Positions 4,318 to 5,746 of a DNA stretch of 5,746 nt are shown piece after piece. The stretch's first letter is position 1. Each line of letters opens with the position of its first letter. Origin of the DNA: UMGS1124 sp045613165 (GTDB lineage: Bacteria; Bacillota_I; Bacilli_A; RF39; UBA660); contig JAZLAK010000082.1 of assembly GCA_045613165.1 (NCBI GenBank), positions 1 through 5,746 on the forward strand, in the 5' to 3' direction. The notes beneath the pieces were generated by a model that was given only the letters and a program-made list of their open reading frames with translations, had not been told where the DNA came from and ran no database searches. The position numbers and the translations under genes were made by a program.

Positions 4318-4674
4318 ATGAAAAGAATATTTATAATTATAATTTTAAGTTTTATTATGATTAGTTGTGAAAATAAAGAAAGTATAAATACAAATATTAC
4401 ATTAGAAAATATAAAAGAAATAGTAGAAAATAAAGAATATTTAATAATAGATGTAAGAACAAAAGAAGAATATAAGGAAGGTCATATAAAAGAATCTATC
4501 AATATTCCTTATGATGAAATAGATGAAAATATAGAAATAGATAAAGATAAAATCATATTTGTTTATTGTAGAAGTGGGAATAGATCAAGAATAGCACAAG
4601 AAACATTAACACAATTAGGCTATGTAGTACATGATTTAGGTGCTTATAATAATATTGATTTACCAAAAGAATAA
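4318..4674 (+). CDS. Rhodanese-domain lipoprotein (single-domain sulfurtransferase)
   Basis: 118 aa. Residues 1-16 are a signal peptide (MKR, then a long hydrophobic run) ending in a lipobox M-I-S before Cys17, so the mature protein should be lipid-anchored on the outer face of the membrane. The rest is a single rhodanese fold. LIIDVRTKEEYKEGHI (42-57) is the first conserved block, ending in the family EGHI segment, and the active-site loop is CRSGNRS with Cys84 as the persulfide-carrying nucleophile, followed by RIAQETLTQLGY. Rhodaneses transfer sulfane sulfur from thiosulfate or persulfides to acceptors. The true substrate outside the cell is unknown; sulfide or cyanide detoxification, or thiol redox exchange, are possibilities. 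It is monocistronic from its own promoter and converges on the Rieske oxidoreductase gene, with 18 bp between stop codons. Confidence 0.92.
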   Translation: MKRIFIIIILSFIMISCENKESINTNITLENIKEIVENKEYLIIDVRTKEEYKEGHIKESINIPYDEIDENIEIDKDKIIFVYCRSGNRSRIAQETLTQLGYVVHDLGAYNNIDLPKE

Positions 4675-4678
4675 CAAA

Positions 4679-4707
4679 TAAAAAGTTATAAATTATTCTT
4701 TATAACT
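4679..4707 (-). terminator. Terminator shared at the convergent gene ends
   Basis: A perfect 9-bp inverted repeat (4684-4692 with 4699-4707) has a 6-nt loop holding the minus-strand stop codon (4693-4695). Read on the minus strand the stem is followed by T-rich sequence (four T, A, three T), fitting a terminator for the oxidoreductase. On the plus strand the tail lacks a T-run, so it would stop rhodanese transcription less well. Confidence 0.6.
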
Positions 4708-5746
4708 AATATTATAATTGCTAGGCCCTTCTATAGAATTACCGTCAATATCAAATCTAGAACCATGACAAGGACAATCCCAAGTACGTTCAATTTCATT
4801 AAAAATTAAACTACATTTAAGATGTGGACATAAGTTATATACTATATGTTCACGTTTTTTTTCATCAATATATATTGCTATATTTTTTCCATTTCTTTTT
4901 TCAAATTTTACATTATTTGAATACCAAGATTTTTGTTTATAGATTTTTGATTTAGAAAAAGATAAAATATTACTTCCTAAAATAATAGGGAAATTTATTG
5001 CTTTACCTAAATTGATGCTTCTTTTAGGATTAAATAATTCAATATATTCGTTTTCTTTATTTAAAATAATATCACTTAATATTTTTCCTGCTAAAGAACC
5101 GTTTGTCATACCCCAAGTATTATAACCTGTACCAATTAACATAGAATTATCATTTTTTAAAGAACCAATAAATGGTAGATAGTCATTAGTAATGATATCT
5201 TTATTTGACCATAAATATTCTGGTGATGTATTTTTTTGTTTAATTAAATTATAAAAGTTTTTTAAATTATTATCATGAATACATGTATTATGTGAGTTAC
5301 TTAAATATATTTGATAGGACTTATCTTCGTCACTATAAAAACGAGTTGATATAGTTGGTTTAGAAATACTGATTGCACTGTACATATAATTTTTATCAAC
5401 TTGGAAAGCTTCAATATATGATTTTTCTATATAAGTTTTTAAAGGCGTCTCAAAAGGAATTAAAAAATATGGATAGTGTATAGCGAAAACAATATTTTTT
5501 GTTTTTATTATATTATTTTGAGTTTTACAAACATAATAATTTTTTTCTTTAACTATAGATAAGATACAAGTATTCTCGTAAATATCTATATTATTTTTAT
5601 TACAAATATTTGCTAAAGAATTAATATATTTTATTGGATGGAATACATAAGTATCATTAACAAAAAATGAATTGTAGACTTTTTCTTTGTTAGGTAAAGT
5701 ATTTGTTTCTTCAAAATTTATCTTTAATTTTTTAGAAATATCTTTT
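4693..5746 (-). CDS. FAD-dependent oxidoreductase with C-terminal Rieske [2Fe-2S] domain (5' part missing)
   Basis: The frame stays open to the window edge, giving 350 visible residues; the ATG at 5383-5385 is internal. By comparison with relatives of about 500 aa (the Bacillus YhfW type), roughly the first 150 residues with the GxGxxG FAD site are outside the window. Visible residues about 1-235 are the DAO/glycine-oxidase-like part: the FHPIKYINSLA segment, the strand NIVFAIHYPYF, and the C-terminal FAD signature around Asp188-Pro191-Gly194 (DYLPFIG) and GTGYNTWGMTNGSLAG. The end is a Rieske domain: Cys306-Pro-His308, 15 residues, then Cys324-Pro-Cys-His327, with GSRFD following, which supplies all four cluster ligands. 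Such enzymes oxidise an amine or similar substrate and pass electrons from FAD to the iron-sulfur centre. The substrate is unknown. The gene converges with the rhodanese gene, so it is not in its operon. Confidence 0.9.
   Translation of the reverse strand, partial: KDISKKLKINFEETNTLPNKEKVYNSFFVNDTYVFHPIKYINSLANICNKNNIDIYENTCILSIVKEKNYYVCKTQNNIIKTKNIVFAIHYPYFLIPFETPLKTYIEKSYIEAFQVDKNYMYSAISISKPTISTRFYSDEDKSYQIYLSNSHNTCIHDNNLKNFYNLIKQKNTSPEYLWSNKDIITNDYLPFIGSLKNDNSMLIGTGYNTWGMTNGSLAGKILSDIILNKENEYIELFNPKRSINLGKAINFPIILGSNILSFSKSKIYKQKSWYSNNVKFEKRNGKNIAIYIDEKKREHIVYNLCPHLKCSLIFNEIERTWDCPCHGSRFDIDGNSIEGPSNYNISYKE

Noticed and set aside
4693..5385. Oxidoreductase starting at the ATG at 5385
   Set aside because: The frame continues open to the window edge, and the extra 120 residues carry recognisable flavoenzyme segments, so this Met is internal.

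Overview
The window is a strongly AT-rich stretch of bacterial chromosome (roughly a quarter G+C by eye). All six genes with a visible stop end in TAA, and Trp is encoded only by TGG, so the standard bacterial code applies rather than the Mycoplasma code. The AT-rich codons, AGGAGG-type ribosome sites, extended -10 promoters (TGnTATAAT), short intergenic gaps and an encoded CCA on the tRNA suggest a low-GC Bacillota lineage, perhaps a small-genome Bacilli/Erysipelotrichia-like gut organism. This placement is inference.

Layout. (1) 1-113: tail of an upstream reading frame and its terminator. (2) 115-1185: trpS (tryptophanyl-tRNA synthetase) with its own promoter and no T-box leader. (3) 1147-1303: tRNA-His(GTG) with its own promoter and a strong terminator. 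(4) 1307-2325: the unusual region. A stand-alone C39-type cysteine peptidase-like gene is bracketed by two arrays of GGTCA-like pentamers repeated every 11 bp, about one helical turn. Both arrays point the same way. Their last three units match at 27 of 33 positions, and in each the last unit lies exactly where a -35 box would sit, 17 bp from a -10-like hexamer. The second array leads into a short gene-free stretch with a well-formed H-type pseudoknot and an intrinsic terminator, which looks like a small RNA or cis-regulatory leader. (5) 2426-2809: a small three-helix membrane protein of unknown function, possibly on a leaderless mRNA. (6) 2863-4260: a LigD-family protein with 3'-phosphoesterase and polymerase/primase domains but no ligase domain. 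Its ribosome site lies in the terminator hairpin of the preceding gene. (7) 4318-4674: a rhodanese-domain lipoprotein. (8) 4693-5746, minus strand: the C-terminal two thirds of a FAD-dependent oxidoreductase fused to a Rieske [2Fe-2S] domain, convergent with the rhodanese gene.

How they work together. The genes are mostly separate transcription units, nearly every one closed by a hairpin plus T-run. trpS and tRNA-His are housekeeping translation genes. LigD points to non-homologous end joining or another gap-filling repair route, with Ku and a ligase expected elsewhere. The rhodanese and the Rieske oxidoreductase may both concern sulfur or redox chemistry but do not share an operon. The most novel element is the pair of 11-bp arrays. 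The best working hypothesis is that they are oligomeric binding platforms for an unidentified tandem-binding protein (OmpR/PhoB- or SARP-like, or ParR-like) that controls the C39 gene and the small RNA candidate.
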